55,342 bases of DNA, from assembly GCA_021603905.1 (NCBI GenBank), contig BQIU01000017.1, positions 1-55,342 on the forward strand. The letters are read 5' to 3'. The stretch is from Nitrospirales bacterium (lineage in GTDB: Bacteria; Nitrospirota; Nitrospiria; Nitrospirales; UBA8639). The position numbers were made by a program, and so were the translations under genes. Every line of letters starts with the position of its first letter. Position 1 is the stretch's first letter. This document shows positions 53,683-55,342 of the stretch, piece after piece. Below the pieces are notes generated by a model. That model made no database searches. It was not told the origin of the DNA and was given only the letters and a program-made list of their open reading frames with translations.

Positions 53683-55342
53683 TCAGGACGACAGTTCTGA
53701 CAGGTCTCCCGGATTGCCAACAAGCTGAGCCGGGCGAGAAGGAGCCGGTAAATTTACGAAAAAGGTTGCCCCTTTTCCCAATTCACTCTTTACTTCAACA
53801 TGTCCATGATGTTCTTGAATAATTTGATGAGAAATCGCCAACCCTAACCCTGTTCCTTCATGTTCCTCACTATGGTGTTTGGTTGTGAAAAATGGGTCAA
53901 AAATATGTTCAAGGTCATTTTGCGCAATCCCTGCCCCAGTGTCACGTACTTCAATTTGAACCCAGAGTTCTCCATCTTCTTGCGGGACGGTGTAGCTGCG
54001 AACCGTGAGGGTTCCTCCATGGGAGGACATGGATTCCGAGGCATTTAAAAATAAATTCAAGAGAACTTGTTTGATTTGCTGGCGATCAACATAGACGGTC
54101 GGTAAGTCATGCGCGAGATCAGTCTCAATGACGATAACCTCGTGAGATGCACGAACCCGTAAGGCATATAAACAGGACTCCACAATCTCATTGATATCTT
54201 CATGTTTTAAAAATGGTTCGGCTGGTCGTGCATAATCTAAGATTTCCTTGGTTAATCGTTCGATCCGTAAGACATCCTCTTTCACGACTTGCCCAAACCG
54301 CGTGACGAAGGATTCATCGGTGGCTCGTTCAGGAACTAAATCCACAAAGGCCTTAATCGATGTGAGGGGATTTCGAATCTCATGGGCTAAGCCGCCGGCC
54401 ATGGTTTCTAAAGAACGCAGTCGATCTGTTCGTCTGACAAGGGCTTGCGAACGTTTGAGTTCTTCATAGAGTAGGGCATTGTCCAGGGCAATGGCGGCTT
54501 CGTGTGACAATGTCGTGAGGAGATCAATGTCCAGTGAGGTAAAGGCGGATGATGACATCTTGGACCCCAGGGCAAAAAACCCTAGCAATCGACCTTTGTT
54601 GATCAACGGAACGCAGACATCAATGGTGAGGGCATCAAGATTGGCTTTCAGGATTTGTAATGATGACGGTTCCAAGACATCGTCTAATTCTTCTCGTATG
54701 ACCATAGCTTGTGTGCTAGAAAGGTGTTTCGGTAATCGGTCATCGAGCGTCAGTCTGGGCAATTGTTCCATATCTGTGTTGACGCCAAATTGTGAAATCG
54801 GAATAAATCCACCTCGTTCGGTCTCAATTAAATATAAGACGACTCGTCGAATACCCATGACCTGGCCCAGCATGTGAACAATTTCTCGAGCAAGGGGTTT
54901 GAGTTTTAAGTTCGTCACGAGTGACTTAGAAAATGTCGAGAGGGCTTGGTACATATCATGGCGCTCTCGAAACAGTGTTTTGGCCACTGCCGTTTGCATG
55001 CCTTCCATCAATCGGTAGGCAAGGGCGACCATGATCGATGCGACCAGCAAGATCAGAACCGTGAATTGAATATTCACCTTCCCAAAATAGAGGTGTTGAA
55101 TGTAGAGCAAAATAGCTAAGGTGGGAATGGACAGTGCGACCATTAAAAACAGAAACGTCAGACTTCGTTCGACTGCAATGGAGAAATCCAACATACGGTA
55201 CCGGACGAGTACATAGGCTGCGGCGACCACATAGAGACTGACGAGGATGGTGCCGTAGGGCAGGATGGGGATGTCGTACCACAGTGGAAAGTTGGTTGCT
55301 CCACCAATATACCCAATTAATGAACACAATAATAAATACAAG
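53683..55342 (-). CDS. membrane sensor histidine kinase with GAF domain (5' end outside the window)
   Basis: At least 552 residues are visible and the frame continues off the right edge. From the N-terminal side there are several transmembrane helices (7TM-like, up to about residue 110), then a linker. A GAF domain (about 130-285) has LKPLAREIVHMLGQVMGIRRVVLYLIE. A HisKA domain follows with the phospho-His in GGLAHEIRNPL (about H320), and then an HATPase domain with NLFLNASES, DTGAGI, FDPFFTTK and GTGLGLAI. It is an NtrB/AtoS-type kinase with all ATP-binding boxes intact. No response regulator follows at its 3' end, where an inverted repeat begins directly after the stop. A partner may lie upstream, outside the window. 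Confidence 0.95.
   Translation of the reverse strand, partial: LYLLLCSLIGYIGGATNFPLWYDIPILPYGTILVSLYVVAAAYVLVRYRMLDFSIAVERSLTFLFLMVALSIPTLAILLYIQHLYFGKVNIQFTVLILLVASIMVALAYRLMEGMQTAVAKTLFRERHDMYQALSTFSKSLVTNLKLKPLAREIVHMLGQVMGIRRVVLYLIETERGGFIPISQFGVNTDMEQLPRLTLDDRLPKHLSSTQAMVIREELDDVLEPSSLQILKANLDALTIDVCVPLINKGRLLGFFALGSKMSSSAFTSLDIDLLTTLSHEAAIALDNALLYEELKRSQALVRRTDRLRSLETMAGGLAHEIRNPLTSIKAFVDLVPERATDESFVTRFGQVVKEDVLRIERLTKEILDYARPAEPFLKHEDINEIVESCLYALRVRASHEVIVIETDLAHDLPTVYVDRQQIKQVLLNLFLNASESMSSHGGTLTVRSYTVPQEDGELWVQIEVRDTGAGIAQNDLEHIFDPFFTTKHHSEEHEGTGLGLAISHQIIQEHHGHVEVKSELGKGATFFVNLPAPSRPAQLVGNPGDLSELSS

Noticed and set aside
53683..55342. PrsK-type (PEP-CTERM/XrtA) histidine kinase
   Set aside because: The layout of membrane helices plus GAF is similar, but the phospho-His box is GLAHEIRNPL as in NtrB-like kinases, and no PEP-CTERM genes are in view.

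Overview
This window is about 55 kb of a Gram-negative bacterial chromosome. Outer-membrane beta-barrels, a TolC-family channel, lipoprotein signals and a periplasmic/outer-membrane polysaccharide locus all point to a diderm. The moderate GC content, a NarK-type nitrate/nitrite carrier, an Fe-S-type PurF, a PurS/PurQ/small-PurL synthase and many TTG/GTG starts behind good Shine-Dalgarno sites would fit a Nitrospirota (Nitrospira-like) organism. That taxonomic guess rests on gene content only and is tentative.

Region 1 (1-12.8 kb): an orphan CheY-like receiver, a small outer-membrane barrel protein with a textbook terminator, two small envelope proteins, and a complete type I secretion machine (ABC exporter, membrane fusion protein, TolC-like channel) with no obvious substrate gene. 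These are followed by a small exported protein, a Yip1-like membrane protein, the ribosome-assembly GTPase RbgA/YlqF, a 55-residue zinc-binding protein, and a glycerophosphodiester phosphodiesterase.

Region 2 (12.8-21.1 kb): a CNNM/CorC-type membrane protein, an unrecognised 407-residue protein, a coiled-coil exported protein, MutS2, QueG, a Cys-rich exported protein and a DUF922-like lipoprotein with an HExxH motif.

Region 3 (21.2-33.9 kb): after a MITE-like element comes what looks like a synthase-dependent exopolysaccharide locus. It holds an SGNH hydrolase, a divergent TPR plus beta-barrel outer-membrane protein, a YD-repeat lipoprotein, a large secreted protein with ZU5-like and three jelly-roll carbohydrate-binding-like domains, and a membrane family-2 glycosyltransferase bracketed by two GH17-like glycosidases. 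The GH17/GT2 pairing suggests a beta-glucan, which is an inference.

Region 4 (34-51.6 kb): housekeeping genes. On the minus strand are rpoH, groES and groEL. On the plus strand are narK, ribBA, ribH, nusB and a purine operon purB-purC-purS-purQ-DUF433-purL-purF. A thioredoxin-fold protein and a tightly overlapping group (79-residue protein, degenerate metallo-beta-lactamase-fold protein, TPR protein, 148-residue protein) follow.

Region 5 (51.6-55.3 kb): a SAM-dependent O-methyltransferase gene sits between two 318-bp inverted repeats that differ at only 9 positions. Each repeat lies inside a copy of the same MITE-like element family seen at 21.2 kb. The right copy abuts the stop codon of a partial membrane histidine kinase that runs off the window.

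No rRNA, tRNA, CRISPR array, transposase or phage gene was recognised. All family assignments are by reading the translated sequences, without database searches.
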